From the NCBI RefSeq assembly GCF_026191475.2, contig NZ_JAOSLC020000003.1, forward strand, positions 1,891,001 to 1,955,000: a stretch of DNA of 64,000 bases. Direction: 5' to 3'. Shown piece by piece: positions 35,801 to 44,687 of this stretch. The stretch is from Polaribacter ponticola (lineage in GTDB: Bacteria; Bacteroidota; Bacteroidia; Flavobacteriales; Flavobacteriaceae). Within the stretch, counting starts at the first letter, position 1; the number at the start of each line of letters is the position of its first letter. The notes below the pieces were generated by a model. That model saw only the letters and a list, made by a program, of their open reading frames with translations. It had not been told where the DNA came from and made no database searches. A program made the position numbers and the translations under genes.

Positions 35801-37093
35801 ATGACAAACTTTGTTGAAGAATTACGCTGGCGTGGATTATTACACGATATTATGCCAGATACAGAAGAATATTTACTAAAAAACAAAACAGCTGGTTATA
35901 TTGGCTTTGATCCTACTGCAGATTCACTACATATTGGTAGTTTGGTTCAAATTTTTATTTTAAAACACTTTCAAAATGCTGGTCATAATCCTATTGCATT
36001 AATTGGTGGAGCAACGGGTATGGTTGGTGATCCTTCAGGAAAATCTGCAGAAAGAAATTTACTTGATGAAGCAACATTAGCTAAAAATATAGCTGGAGTT
36101 AGAGAAAATTTAGAACGTTTTTTAGATTTTGATGCTACCGCAGAAAATAAAGCTGAATTGGTTAACAATTACGATTGGATGAAAGATATTTCTTTAATCG
36201 ATTTTGTTAGAGATACAGGTAAACACATTACTGTAAATTACATGATGGCAAAAGATTCTGTTAAGAAACGTTTGAGTTCTGAGTCTTCAGTTGGAATGAG
36301 TTTTACAGAATTTACATATCAATTGTTTCAAGGGTATGATTTCTATCATTTATACAAAGAAAAAAATTGTAGACTACAAATGGGTGGTTCTGATCAATGG
36401 GGAAATATAACTACAGGTACAGAATTAATTCGTAGAAAAGCACAAGGAAAAGCATACGCAATTACGGTGCCATTAGTTACTAAAGCCGATGGAACAAAAT
36501 TTGGTAAAACAGAAGGTGGTAATGTTTGGTTAAATGCAGATAGAACATCGCCTTATAAATTTTATCAATATTGGTTAAATTCTTCTGATGAAGATGCAGA
36601 AAATTTTATTAAAAAGTTTACGTTTTTAGATAAAGAAACCATTGAAAATTTAATTGCAGAACATTCAGAAAATCCTCATTTACGTTTATTACAAAAGAAA
36701 TTAGGAGAAGAAGTTACTACTTTAACACATGGTAAAGAAGCGTATGAAAATGCGTTAAAAGCTTCTAGTATTTTATTCGGAAAATCTACAGCTTCAGATT
36801 TAAAATCTTTAGATGAGCAAACATTTTTAGATGTTTTTGATGGTGTACCACAAGCTACCGTTTCTATTAAAGATATTGAAGAAGGTTTGGATATGATTGG
36901 TGCTTTAGCTGCAAAAACAAGCTTTTTAAAATCTAACGGAGATGCTAGAAGAGCATTAAAAGAAAATGCAATTTCGGTAAATAAAGAAAAGGTTAAAGAA
37001 GATTTTACAATTTCTAAAGAAGATTTAATTGCTAATAAATATGTGCTTTTACAACGTGGTAAAAAAACTTATTACTTATTAAAAGTTGAGTAA
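35801..37093 (+). CDS. tyrS: Tyrosyl-tRNA synthetase
   Basis: A 430-aa class I synthetase. The HIGH motif appears as DSLHIGSL (His44), the KMSKS-type loop as KADGTKFGKTEGG, tyrosine pocket GYDFYHLY and QMGGSDQWGNITTG. The C-terminal S4 RNA-binding domain starts near DARRALKENAISVN. The ATG at 35801 (MTNFVEEL) is chosen over an upstream in-frame ATG at 35762 because the family starts here and a TATATTTG promoter element (35772-35779) lies between the two. Confidence 0.96.
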   Translation: MTNFVEELRWRGLLHDIMPDTEEYLLKNKTAGYIGFDPTADSLHIGSLVQIFILKHFQNAGHNPIALIGGATGMVGDPSGKSAERNLLDEATLAKNIAGVRENLERFLDFDATAENKAELVNNYDWMKDISLIDFVRDTGKHITVNYMMAKDSVKKRLSSESSVGMSFTEFTYQLFQGYDFYHLYKEKNCRLQMGGSDQWGNITTGTELIRRKAQGKAYAITVPLVTKADGTKFGKTEGGNVWLNADRTSPYKFYQYWLNSSDEDAENFIKKFTFLDKETIENLIAEHSENPHLRLLQKKLGEEVTTLTHGKEAYENALKASSILFGKSTASDLKSLDEQTFLDVFDGVPQATVSIKDIEEGLDMIGALAAKTSFLKSNGDARRALKENAISVNKEKVKEDFTISKEDLIANKYVLLQRGKKTYYLLKVE

Positions 37094-37120
37094 CAAAAAT
37101 TTACTTGTTATATAATACTA

Positions 37121-37149
37121 AAAAAGAGCTGAAAATTTCAGCTCTTTTT
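37121..37149. terminator. Bidirectional terminator between tyrS and the YHS gene
   Basis: AAAAAGAGCTGA, short AT loop, TCAGCTCTTTTT, with A and T tracts on both sides. It lies between convergent genes and can serve both. Confidence 0.85.
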
Positions 37150-37174
37150 CTTTTTACATTAAAATCCCCCAATC

Positions 37175-37624
37175 TTAATGTAAAGTAGTACTTCTTAATT
37201 TACTCCAATTAATATCTGCTTGTTTCTTTAATTTATCAGCTCCTCCTTTTTGCCATAACTCTAACGTGTTTGTACCCCAAGAATTGTAAAACAAGTATAA
37301 TTTTTCGTCTCTAATTTCAAAAGTTTTTGGGTCTATAGATACTTTCTTCCCTTTTACCCCAATTGCATAAGCACAAAATCCGCCATATTCAGGCACATAT
37401 TTTTTAGGTGATTTTTTAAAAGTTTCTAAATTATCTTTAGTAGAAAATTTAAACTTTACACCATCATAAGTAGCTACAAATTTCTTGCTTCCTTCTACTG
37501 CTTTATTATTAAAATAAGCAACAACATCATATCCTTCTGCAACAAAACCTTTTTTTGTATTGTAATCTTGAGCGTTAAAAGTTATAGAAATTGTAAAAAA
37601 GAGTATTACCAATAAATTTTTCAT
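37175..37624 (-). CDS. Exported YHS domain-containing protein
   Basis: A 149-aa protein with a signal peptide (about 1-18, ending FNAQ) followed by a YHS-domain-like fold: KGFVAEGYDVVAYFNNKAVE, FKFSTKDNLETFKKSPKKYV, PEYGGFCAYAIGVKGKKV. YHS domains are metal-associated and occur with copper ATPases and oxygenases; here it stands alone and would be periplasmic. The lone Cys in GGFCAYA is conserved in this subfamily. Possible heavy-metal or haem-related role (inference). Confidence 0.8.
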   Translation of the reverse strand: MKNLLVILFFTISITFNAQDYNTKKGFVAEGYDVVAYFNNKAVEGSKKFVATYDGVKFKFSTKDNLETFKKSPKKYVPEYGGFCAYAIGVKGKKVSIDPKTFEIRDEKLYLFYNSWGTNTLELWQKGGADKLKKQADINWSKLRSTTLH

Positions 37625-37704
37625 CGAACTTGTTTTTTATTTGGTCGAAGAATATTTTAATTACATACAAATTACAAGTCTAAAAATAACATTTTAACTA
37701 ATTT

Positions 37705-38418
37705 TTAAGGATTCGTAGACCATAAAGAACCACCAGCCATCATTGCTCTTCTAGGTAATTGCAAACCAGCAATAATAAATTTTGCAAAATCTTCTGGTTG
37801 TAAAACCGTATCTGTATTACCATCTGTAATTCCTAAATCTAAAGCCATATCTGTGGCAATTGTACTTGGTGTTAAAGTGTTTACTCTAATATTATTTTTA
37901 CGAACCTCTTTCATTAAAGATTGTGATAAACCAATTACTGCAAATTTTGAAGCAGAATAAGCAGACGTAGTTGCATTACCATTTAAACCTGCTGTTGAAG
38001 AAATATTAATAATATCACCTTCATTTTTATCAATTAAATAAGGAAGCACTTCTTTGGTAACATAATACATTCCTAAAACATTGGTTTTAATAATGTTTTC
38101 CCAAAGTGAAGGTTCCATATCATTTAAAGAACCAAAAGCAGCAATACCAGCATTATTTACTAAAATATCTACGGTTCCTAAATTTGAAATTATATTTTTA
38201 ATTCCGGTTTTAACCTCATCGTAATTTCCAACATCAAAAACTTCATAAAAGGCATTTACGCCTAAAGCTTTTAGTTCTAAAACTGTTTCGTTTAATTTAG
38301 CTTCGTTTCTACCTGTAATAGCAACATCTATTCCTAGTTTTGCAAACCCAATTGCAGTTGCTTTACCTAAACCTCTACTTCCGCCAGTAATAATGGCTTT
38401 TTTATTCTTTAACTCCAT
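37705..38418 (-). CDS. Short-chain dehydrogenase/reductase (3-oxoacyl-ACP reductase-like)
   Basis: A 237-aa classical SDR. Cofactor motif AIITGGSRGLGKATA, NNAGIAAFGS, catalytic Ser in DIINISSTAGL and Tyr-x3-Lys in TSAYSASKFAVIG. It is FabG-like by length and motif; since fabG is normally in the fatty-acid cluster, this copy is probably a catabolic or housekeeping SDR. Followed (upstream on the strand) by the FrnE-like gene with 23 bp spacing, suggesting co-transcription. Confidence 0.85.
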   Translation of the reverse strand: MELKNKKAIITGGSRGLGKATAIGFAKLGIDVAITGRNEAKLNETVLELKALGVNAFYEVFDVGNYDEVKTGIKNIISNLGTVDILVNNAGIAAFGSLNDMEPSLWENIIKTNVLGMYYVTKEVLPYLIDKNEGDIINISSTAGLNGNATTSAYSASKFAVIGLSQSLMKEVRKNNIRVNTLTPSTIATDMALDLGITDGNTDTVLQPEDFAKFIIAGLQLPRRAMMAGGSLWSTNP

Positions 38419-38441
38419 TTTATTAATGCCTATATTTTTAA

Positions 38442-39098
38442 TTAAACTACTTGTTGTTCTTTTATGAGCTCTGTTAATACTTGTTTAAAAGTAGTAACAG
38501 GTTGTGCTCCTGTAACAGCACTTTTTCTATTAAAAACAATTGTAGGCACAGAATTTACCCCCATATTTTTCCATTGATTCTCAATTGTTCTTACTTTACT
38601 TTTAGCCGCTTCATTGTCTAATTTTTCTAAAGCTTCATCTGCATTTAAACCAACATTTAAAAGAGCTTCTCTTAAAATATCTCTATCTGAAACATCTTTA
38701 CGATCACTAAAAAATGCTTTGGTAAGCGTCATTTTTAATTCAGTTTGCTTTCCGAAGTCTTTGGCGTATTCTAATAAAATGTGTGCTTCAAAAGTGTTTA
38801 CAATTCTCATTTCATCAAAATAATCGAATTTAAAACCTAATTCTGCGCCAGCTTCTGTCATCATTTCTTTTGATTGGTTTTGTTGCTCTGTGGTAGAACC
38901 ATATTTTTCTGTAATATGTTCATTTACATTTTGCCCTTCTTTTGGCATATTCGGATTTAACTCAAAAGGTTGCCATTCTATTTCTACTTGATCCTGAATA
39001 CCAAGTTCTGTAATCGCTTTTTCTAAACGTTTGTAACCAATGGTACACCAAGGACACACAACATCTGAAACGATATCTATTTTTAATTTTTCTTTCAT
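38442..39098 (-). CDS. DsbA family oxidoreductase (FrnE-like)
   Basis: A 218-aa thioredoxin-fold protein without a signal peptide. Redox motif CPWC at residues 15-18 (DVVCPWCTIGYKRL), helical insertion with NEHITEKYGSTTEQQ, and the cis-Pro segment NSVPTIVFN near the C-terminus. FrnE-type proteins act in the cytoplasm as disulfide oxidoreductases, for example under oxidative stress. Divided from the downstream SDR by 23 bp on the same strand. Confidence 0.9.
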   Translation of the reverse strand: MKEKLKIDIVSDVVCPWCTIGYKRLEKAITELGIQDQVEIEWQPFELNPNMPKEGQNVNEHITEKYGSTTEQQNQSKEMMTEAGAELGFKFDYFDEMRIVNTFEAHILLEYAKDFGKQTELKMTLTKAFFSDRKDVSDRDILREALLNVGLNADEALEKLDNEAAKSKVRTIENQWKNMGVNSVPTIVFNRKSAVTGAQPVTTFKQVLTELIKEQQVV

Positions 39099-39253
39099 CT
39101 TTTAAATAAATTGTTTTTTAAAACTGATAAACCTTCCGTATAATAAACAGAAGGTTCAAAGCTACTTATATATAAATTAAATAGCACATTATGTTTTTGT
39201 AAGAAAAGTATTAAAACGAATAGTCTAAGATAATTTGAAATACTTGAATTTCT

Positions 39254-40228
39254 TTATAAAACCATTAAATTACAGCCTCTAATATCCGAATTATCAAAAC
39301 GGCCAATAATTTCAAAAGTGCAATTTTTATGTACTTTTCCTAAATCTTGGGTTGCAATAAAAGAACAAGAATTATAATTAGCCAAATCAATTACATTAAT
39401 TCCACCGTTTTTTCCTATCGGATTTATAGTTAATGCATCTTCTGTATCTCTAGTTAGAATTTTCATCCAAGGTGGTGTTTCAAAAACACCGTTTCCTTTC
39501 GAATAACCTTGACTTAATAATTCTGTCATTCCGTATTCTGAATGGATTTCTTTAACTCCAAATCTGTTTTGTAAAACAGCATGTAATTCTTCTCTTACTA
39601 ATTCTTTTCTTCTTCCTTTCATTCCACCAGTTTCCATAATAATGGTGTTTTTTAGGCTGAATTGTTTCATTTCTATCAAATCTAACAAAGCAAAAGAAAC
39701 ACCAATTAAGAGTGTTTTTTGTCCGTTTTTATCTAATTCTATGAGTTTTTTTGCTAATTCTTCTAAGTTATCCAGATAGAATCCGCTTTCTAGATTGTTA
39801 GATTTTCTTATTAAATCATCTACCATAAAAACTAATGAAGATCCTTTTCGTTCTAAATAATTGGGTAATAAAGCTAAAACAACATATTCTTCTATATTTC
39901 CATAAAAATGAGCAAAGCCTTTTAAATAACTTTCTTTATAAACCTCAATGTCTGTTACAAAATGCTTACTAGTAATACTACCAGTTGTTCCTGAACTTGT
40001 AAAAATTTCTTGTATTTCATCTAAAGAAGAAACTACTTTTTTACTTTTAAAAAACTGAATAGGTAAAAACGGAATTTCTTCAACTTTAGAAACATCTGAA
40101 GGATGTATGTATAACAAATCGCAAAAAGACCTGTATACTTTATTGTTTTTAAATTGATATTTAAAAGTTTCTATGGCAATTTTTGAAAATTGCTCTTCAG
40201 ATTGTATGTTAAAAATATTTTCTTGCAT
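39254..40228 (-). CDS. LuxE-like acyl-protein synthetase / acyltransferase
   Basis: A 324-aa member of the LuxE (PF04443) group of adenylating enzymes. P-loop-like motif TSSGTTGS (77-84), EIPFLPIQFFKSKKV before it, IIMETGGMKGRRKELVREEL in the middle, and HSEYGMTELLSQGYS (a conserved adenylate-forming core motif). LuxE activates a fatty acid for the luciferase aldehyde; here there are no lux genes nearby, so it more likely loads an acyl group for another pathway. I recognise it as common in Flavobacteriaceae. Monocistronic and divergent from the lipoprotein remnant. Confidence 0.85.
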   Translation of the reverse strand: MQENIFNIQSEEQFSKIAIETFKYQFKNNKVYRSFCDLLYIHPSDVSKVEEIPFLPIQFFKSKKVVSSLDEIQEIFTSSGTTGSITSKHFVTDIEVYKESYLKGFAHFYGNIEEYVVLALLPNYLERKGSSLVFMVDDLIRKSNNLESGFYLDNLEELAKKLIELDKNGQKTLLIGVSFALLDLIEMKQFSLKNTIIMETGGMKGRRKELVREELHAVLQNRFGVKEIHSEYGMTELLSQGYSKGNGVFETPPWMKILTRDTEDALTINPIGKNGGINVIDLANYNSCSFIATQDLGKVHKNCTFEIIGRFDNSDIRGCNLMVL

Positions 40229-40253
40229 ATTATTTTACAAAAATAGTTAATAT

Positions 40254-40639
40254 ATGAGAGTTTTTATCATCTTACTGATTCCATTACTACTCGTTTTAAA
40301 TTCTTGCGAAACTTCAGACTAATTAACCTGCCAAGAAAAGGATCTAAGTAATTTGGTTGCCTTATTTACAGAAATTGAAGAATTAACCTTAAGTGTATCT
40401 TGTTTAGATGCTAATAGCTGGAAACTTACTGCTTATGGTGTAAAAGCTTGTGGTGATTCTCAAGGTTACATAGCATATTCTTCTGAAATTAATACTTCGC
40501 TATTTTTGGAAAAAATTGACGAATACACACTAGCTGAAAAAAATATAATATAAAATGGGGAATAATATCAACTTGTGATATGCAAAACCCTCCTATTTCT
40601 ATAGAATGTAATAACAACTCACCTGTTTTAAAATATTAA
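40254..40639 (+). pseudogene. Lipoprotein remnant with an in-frame stop and a frameshift
   Basis: The ATG at 40254 gives MRVFIILLIPLLLVLNSC, a clean lipobox (Cys18), then ETSD and a TAA (40320-40322). The same frame continues LTCQEKDLSNLVALFTEIEE up to 40553. One extra A in A40537-40543 then joins KWGIISTCDMQNPP and the end SPVLKY (stop 40637-40639). The overall form is a short (about 128 aa) Cys-rich exported lipoprotein common in flavobacteria. The frameshift may be a homopolymer error, but the TAA is not in a homopolymer and may be a true nonsense mutation. Confidence 0.65.
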
Positions 40640-40791
40640 TATAATTAAATAATTTCTATTACTTTATAAAAATATTTTTTATGATTTTATGAAATTCTAT
40701 TTTATGAAATTTATAATTAAATTAACATTAAAATAAAGAAAATGTAACTAATTTTGATTTCTTGTGTCATAATTTAAAGAAAACATAAAAA

Positions 40792-41073
40792 ATGAACTTT
40801 CAATTATCTACTTATAGAACATTAAGCGGAATAACAGAAGTGTTAGAAATTCCAAGAAAAAAAGAAACACAATGGATTATTTATCAAGATAATAAGCCTA
40901 AATTTTTTGTAGACTTTTTTGACTTAGAAAGTGAGTCTAATACGATGATGAATAGTTTAGTATTGTGTGCTAAAAAAATATCTCGTTTGGGTCTTAAGAA
41001 AAAAATAAAATCGGAAATTAAAGTACTTTTCTTAGATCCTTTGCCAGAAGAATGGTTAGCATACTCAATGTAG
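40792..41073 (+). CDS. Small conserved-looking protein of unknown function
   Basis: A 93-aa soluble protein, basic and without Cys motifs other than one in LVLCAKKISRLGLKKK. No domain is recognised. The 5' region has TAATTTTG (40749-40756), a good match to a flavobacterial -7 element, 35 bp before the ATG, which supports expression as a single gene. The end reads DPLPEEWLAYSM. The 216 bp after it, up to the aldehyde dehydrogenase gene, show no other feature. Confidence 0.65.
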   Translation: MNFQLSTYRTLSGITEVLEIPRKKETQWIIYQDNKPKFFVDFFDLESESNTMMNSLVLCAKKISRLGLKKKIKSEIKVLFLDPLPEEWLAYSM

Positions 41074-41289
41074 TTTTAATATAAAACTACAAAATACTTA
41101 TTCTTTCTCTTACATTTAGATAATCAATATCAGTTTACATTTATATCCTTTTAAATAAAAAGGGTATTTTTTTGTTGATTTTTTTGTTTAAATTTAAACA
41201 AAAAGTAATGTTTCTGTTTAATTTACTAATGTGTAAAATTATTCGTATTTTCGAACCTCAATTTAAACTACTAAAATTAGACAGCAAAA

Positions 41290-42828
41290 ATGACAGATTT
41301 TGGAATAAAAGAAGCTTTGGCAGAATTAGGCTTAAAAGATATAAATAACGGAACTTCTACAGGTTCTAATAATTTTTCTAACGGAGAAATTATTGAATCG
41401 TTTTCTCCCGTTGATGGAAAATTAATAGGTAAAGTTGTTACATCTACTAGAGAAGATTATGAAAAAGTGATGGAAGCTGCTACAAAAGCATTTTTATCCT
41501 TTAGAAATATGCCTGCTCCTCAAAGAGGAGAAATTGTTCGTCAGTTTGGTAATAAATTAAGAGAAAAAGAAGCTCTTGGTAAACTTGTTTCTTATGAAAT
41601 GGGAAAAAGTTACCAAGAAGGTTTAGGTGAAGTGCAAGAAATGATAGATATCTGCGATTTTGCAGTAGGATTATCTCGTCAATTAAACGGACAAACAATT
41701 CCGTCTGAAAGACCAGGTCATGTAATGCGTGAACAATGGCATCCAATAGGAGTTGTTGGTATTATTTCTGCATTTAACTTTCCTGTTGCAGTTTGGGCTT
41801 GGAATACAGCTTTAGCGTGGATTTGTGGTGATGTTTGTGTTTGGAAAGCTTCAGAAAAAGCACCTTTATGTTCAGTTGCTTGTCAAAATATTATTGCAGA
41901 AATTTTAAAAGACAATAATTTACCAGAAGGTATTTCTTGTATTATAAATGGAGATTATAAAGTTGGTGAAATGATGACTACGGATACTCGTATTCCTTTA
42001 GTTTCTGCAACTGGATCTACAAGAATGGGAAGAATTGTTGGTGCAACAGTTGCACAACGTTTTGGAAAATCTTTATTAGAATTAGGAGGAAATAACGCAA
42101 TTATTATTACACCAACTGCAGATTTAAAAGTTGTTGTTCCTGGTGCTGTTTTTGGTGCTGTTGGAACTTGTGGGCAACGTTGTACATCTACTAGAAGATT
42201 AATTATACACGAATCTGTTTATGATAAAGTAAGAGATGCAATTGTTGGCGCTTACGGACAAATTAAAATTGGTAATCCGTTAGATGAAACAAAACACGTA
42301 GGTCCGTTAATTGATCATGATGCTGTAAATACATACTTAGCTGCTATTGAAAAAGCAAAAGCAGAAGGAGGAAATGTATTGGTTGAAGGTGGCGTTTTAG
42401 AAGGTGAAGGATATGAATCTGGTTGTTACGTAAAGCCTGCAATTATTGAAGCTGAAAATCACTTTGAAATAGTACAACACGAAACTTTTGCACCTATTTT
42501 ATATTTAATGAAATATTCTGGAGAAGTAGAAAATGCTATTGAAAAACAAAATGGTGTTGCACAAGGATTATCTTCTGCAATTATGACAAATGAAATGAAA
42601 GAAGCAGAGAAATTTTTATCTTATGCTGGTTCAGATTGTGGAATTGCAAACGTAAATATTGGTACTTCTGGTGCAGAAATTGGTGGTGCTTTTGGTGGTG
42701 AAAAAGAAACTGGTGGCGGTAGAGAATCTGGTTCTGATGCTTGGAAAGTATACATGAGAAGACAAACAAATACGGTTAATTATTCTGATGAATTGCCTTT
42801 AGCACAAGGTATAAAATTCGACCTCTAA
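41290..42828 (+). CDS. amaB: Aldehyde dehydrogenase, ALDH7/antiquitin type (probable L-piperidine-6-carboxylate dehydrogenase)
   Basis: A 512-aa NAD-dependent dehydrogenase. Rossmann motif SATGSTRMG, catalytic Glu in LLELGGNNAII, catalytic Cys in GTCGQRCTSTRR, and the ALDH7-specific SGAEIGGAFGGEKETGGGRE near the C-terminus. It closely resembles antiquitin-type enzymes that oxidise 2-aminoadipate-6-semialdehyde in lysine catabolism; this is the reason for the symbol, but no other lysine genes are near. It stands alone between its own promoter region and terminator. Confidence 0.85.
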   Translation: MTDFGIKEALAELGLKDINNGTSTGSNNFSNGEIIESFSPVDGKLIGKVVTSTREDYEKVMEAATKAFLSFRNMPAPQRGEIVRQFGNKLREKEALGKLVSYEMGKSYQEGLGEVQEMIDICDFAVGLSRQLNGQTIPSERPGHVMREQWHPIGVVGIISAFNFPVAVWAWNTALAWICGDVCVWKASEKAPLCSVACQNIIAEILKDNNLPEGISCIINGDYKVGEMMTTDTRIPLVSATGSTRMGRIVGATVAQRFGKSLLELGGNNAIIITPTADLKVVVPGAVFGAVGTCGQRCTSTRRLIIHESVYDKVRDAIVGAYGQIKIGNPLDETKHVGPLIDHDAVNTYLAAIEKAKAEGGNVLVEGGVLEGEGYESGCYVKPAIIEAENHFEIVQHETFAPILYLMKYSGEVENAIEKQNGVAQGLSSAIMTNEMKEAEKFLSYAGSDCGIANVNIGTSGAEIGGAFGGEKETGGGRESGSDAWKVYMRRQTNTVNYSDELPLAQGIKFDL

Positions 42829-42854
42829 GAGGTTTAAGTATTTATAAATATTGT

Positions 42855-42884
42855 AAAAGCCAACTCATTTGAGTTGGCTTTTTT
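42855..42884 (+). terminator. Terminator of the aldehyde dehydrogenase gene
   Basis: AAAAGCCAACTC, loop ATTT, GAGTTGGCTTTTTT. A 12-bp stem and T tract, 26 bp after the stop. Confidence 0.9.
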
Positions 42885-43002
42885 GTTATTATAAACAACG
42901 AAATATACTCGAATTTCTCAAAAAAACAGCTAACTTCGTTTAACTTCTGATAAAATGAATTAAAACTCACCTTATCATTATAGTTGTTCCTAATTTAGGT
43001 AA

Positions 43003-44652
43003 TTACTTGTTAGATAACTGCTTTACTTTTTTAAGATTTTCTTTATAAAGTTCTAAAGACCTATGATTTACTTGTTCCCCTAACTCTACAGCTTTTTTAT
43101 AGCAAACTATGGCATTTTCGTATTTTTTATAAGTCAAATATGCTTCTCCTAAACTATCCCAAGCATTTGAAGATTTTGGAAATCGTATTGTATTCTCTTT
43201 AAAAAAATCTAATGCGTAACTTGGTATATCTGAATATAAAAAATCATATCCAAATTCATTAAGTGTTCTTTCATCTGGATTATAATTACTAAAAAATACT
43301 GTTTTTAAACTATCTGCAACTTCAATTTTTCCTGCTTCCAAATGAATTTTCATTACACCTCGCATAGTACTATTTGATGGATTCACCTTATAACCACTAT
43401 ATTCTGAAAGTCTATTGAAGTAATCTTGTAAAGCTTTCATCCCTCCAGCTTCCCTAAATTTCTTGTGCGAACTTCTATTTGGATATCCTTTTAATTTAAA
43501 GTCATCTTTCAAATTATTTGCCCTTAAATGTATTTGATGCAAAATCTCTTCCGCTTTTAGATTACTTCTATTGGCTAGATAAATAATTGTTGTCTCATCA
43601 TCATACATAGCAATAAAAGCACTATTTCCTGCTAAAGCACCTCCATGCCCATATAATCTTACCTTTATGTTTTTCTCTATGATATCATCCCAATTTCTTA
43701 CCCAACCATAGCAATGACCATGTTTGTTTGGTGTTAGCATTACTCTTGTTAATTCCGAGGATAATAACTTATGTGATTTTACTGCTTCACTCCAAATAAA
43801 TAAATCTTTAACTGTAGAATGCATTCCTCCTGCCGCATAAGAAGTAGATTGATCTCTAAAAGGAGCTTCAGTTATTTTACCTCCATGTTCAGAAACCCAC
43901 CAATTCCATCCATAAACTTCCCTATAACTATAACCTTTAGCTAATTCTTTTGAAACATATGTATTAGTCCCAAATCCAGTATTTTTTAACTTTAATGGAT
44001 TTACTATCTTTTCATTTAATAATTCTGCAAATGATTTACCCGAAACTTTTTCTAAAATAACTCCCAAAAGATCATACCCTAAACTACTATAATAATATTC
44101 AGTTCCTGGAGTGCTCACTAAACGAGTTCTATCTATTAGTTTTGCTAAAGCCTTTGGTGTGTAATTGGTGTTTCCAAACTCTTTTAAACTAACACCAATA
44201 GGCTGTAATCCATTATAATGCGAAATTCCAGAAGTATGAGACAAAAGCTGATGAATAGTGATCTGACTTGCTTTCTCTTTTGATAAGTATGGAAGGTATT
44301 TGCCAATAGTATCTTGAAGCTTTATACTTTTTTCTTCTACCAATTGCATAATTAGCATTGCTGTAAATTGTTTAGTTACAGAACCAATGCCATATTTAGT
44401 CTCAATTGTATTAGAAATTTTATTTACTCTATCAGATTCTCCATAGGCTTCTTTAAAAATAATTTTCCCTTTTTTAGCAACTAATACTGAACCACTAAAC
44501 GGACTTCTAATTTTAATTTTTATTCCTGGGTCTTCATAACTCTCCATTAAATCACCAATAGTTCTTGGTTCTGGTTTAAAAGCAATATATGCTCCCCAAA
44601 CTAACAATGCTACAATAATTACTAGACTACTTTTTAATATACATTTCTTCAT
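43003..44652 (-). CDS. Serine hydrolase (beta-lactamase/transpeptidase-like) with C-terminal TPR
   Basis: A 549-aa protein with an N-terminal hydrophobic signal/anchor (about 6-24). Class C-like serine hydrolase core: S91-V-T-K (GIGSVTKQFTAM), the Tyr-Ser-Ser motif (YYYSSLGYDLLG) and a His-Gly-Gly motif (RLYGHGGALAG). The last 100 residues carry a TPR-like repeat (AWDSLGEAYLTYKKYENAIV). Such proteins act on peptidoglycan peptides, esters or D-amino acid peptides; the target is unknown. It is a paralogue of the next gene (36 bp away on the same strand), so this is a tandem duplication. Confidence 0.85.
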   Translation of the reverse strand: MKKCILKSSLVIIVALLVWGAYIAFKPEPRTIGDLMESYEDPGIKIKIRSPFSGSVLVAKKGKIIFKEAYGESDRVNKISNTIETKYGIGSVTKQFTAMLIMQLVEEKSIKLQDTIGKYLPYLSKEKASQITIHQLLSHTSGISHYNGLQPIGVSLKEFGNTNYTPKALAKLIDRTRLVSTPGTEYYYSSLGYDLLGVILEKVSGKSFAELLNEKIVNPLKLKNTGFGTNTYVSKELAKGYSYREVYGWNWWVSEHGGKITEAPFRDQSTSYAAGGMHSTVKDLFIWSEAVKSHKLLSSELTRVMLTPNKHGHCYGWVRNWDDIIEKNIKVRLYGHGGALAGNSAFIAMYDDETTIIYLANRSNLKAEEILHQIHLRANNLKDDFKLKGYPNRSSHKKFREAGGMKALQDYFNRLSEYSGYKVNPSNSTMRGVMKIHLEAGKIEVADSLKTVFFSNYNPDERTLNEFGYDFLYSDIPSYALDFFKENTIRFPKSSNAWDSLGEAYLTYKKYENAIVCYKKAVELGEQVNHRSLELYKENLKKVKQLSNK

Positions 44653-44687
44653 ATTTATATTTTCTATTCGAATATTGCTGATACTGT

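Noticed and set aside
39254..40228. Bioluminescence operon
   Set aside because: Only a LuxE-like protein is present; no luciferase or reductase genes lie near.
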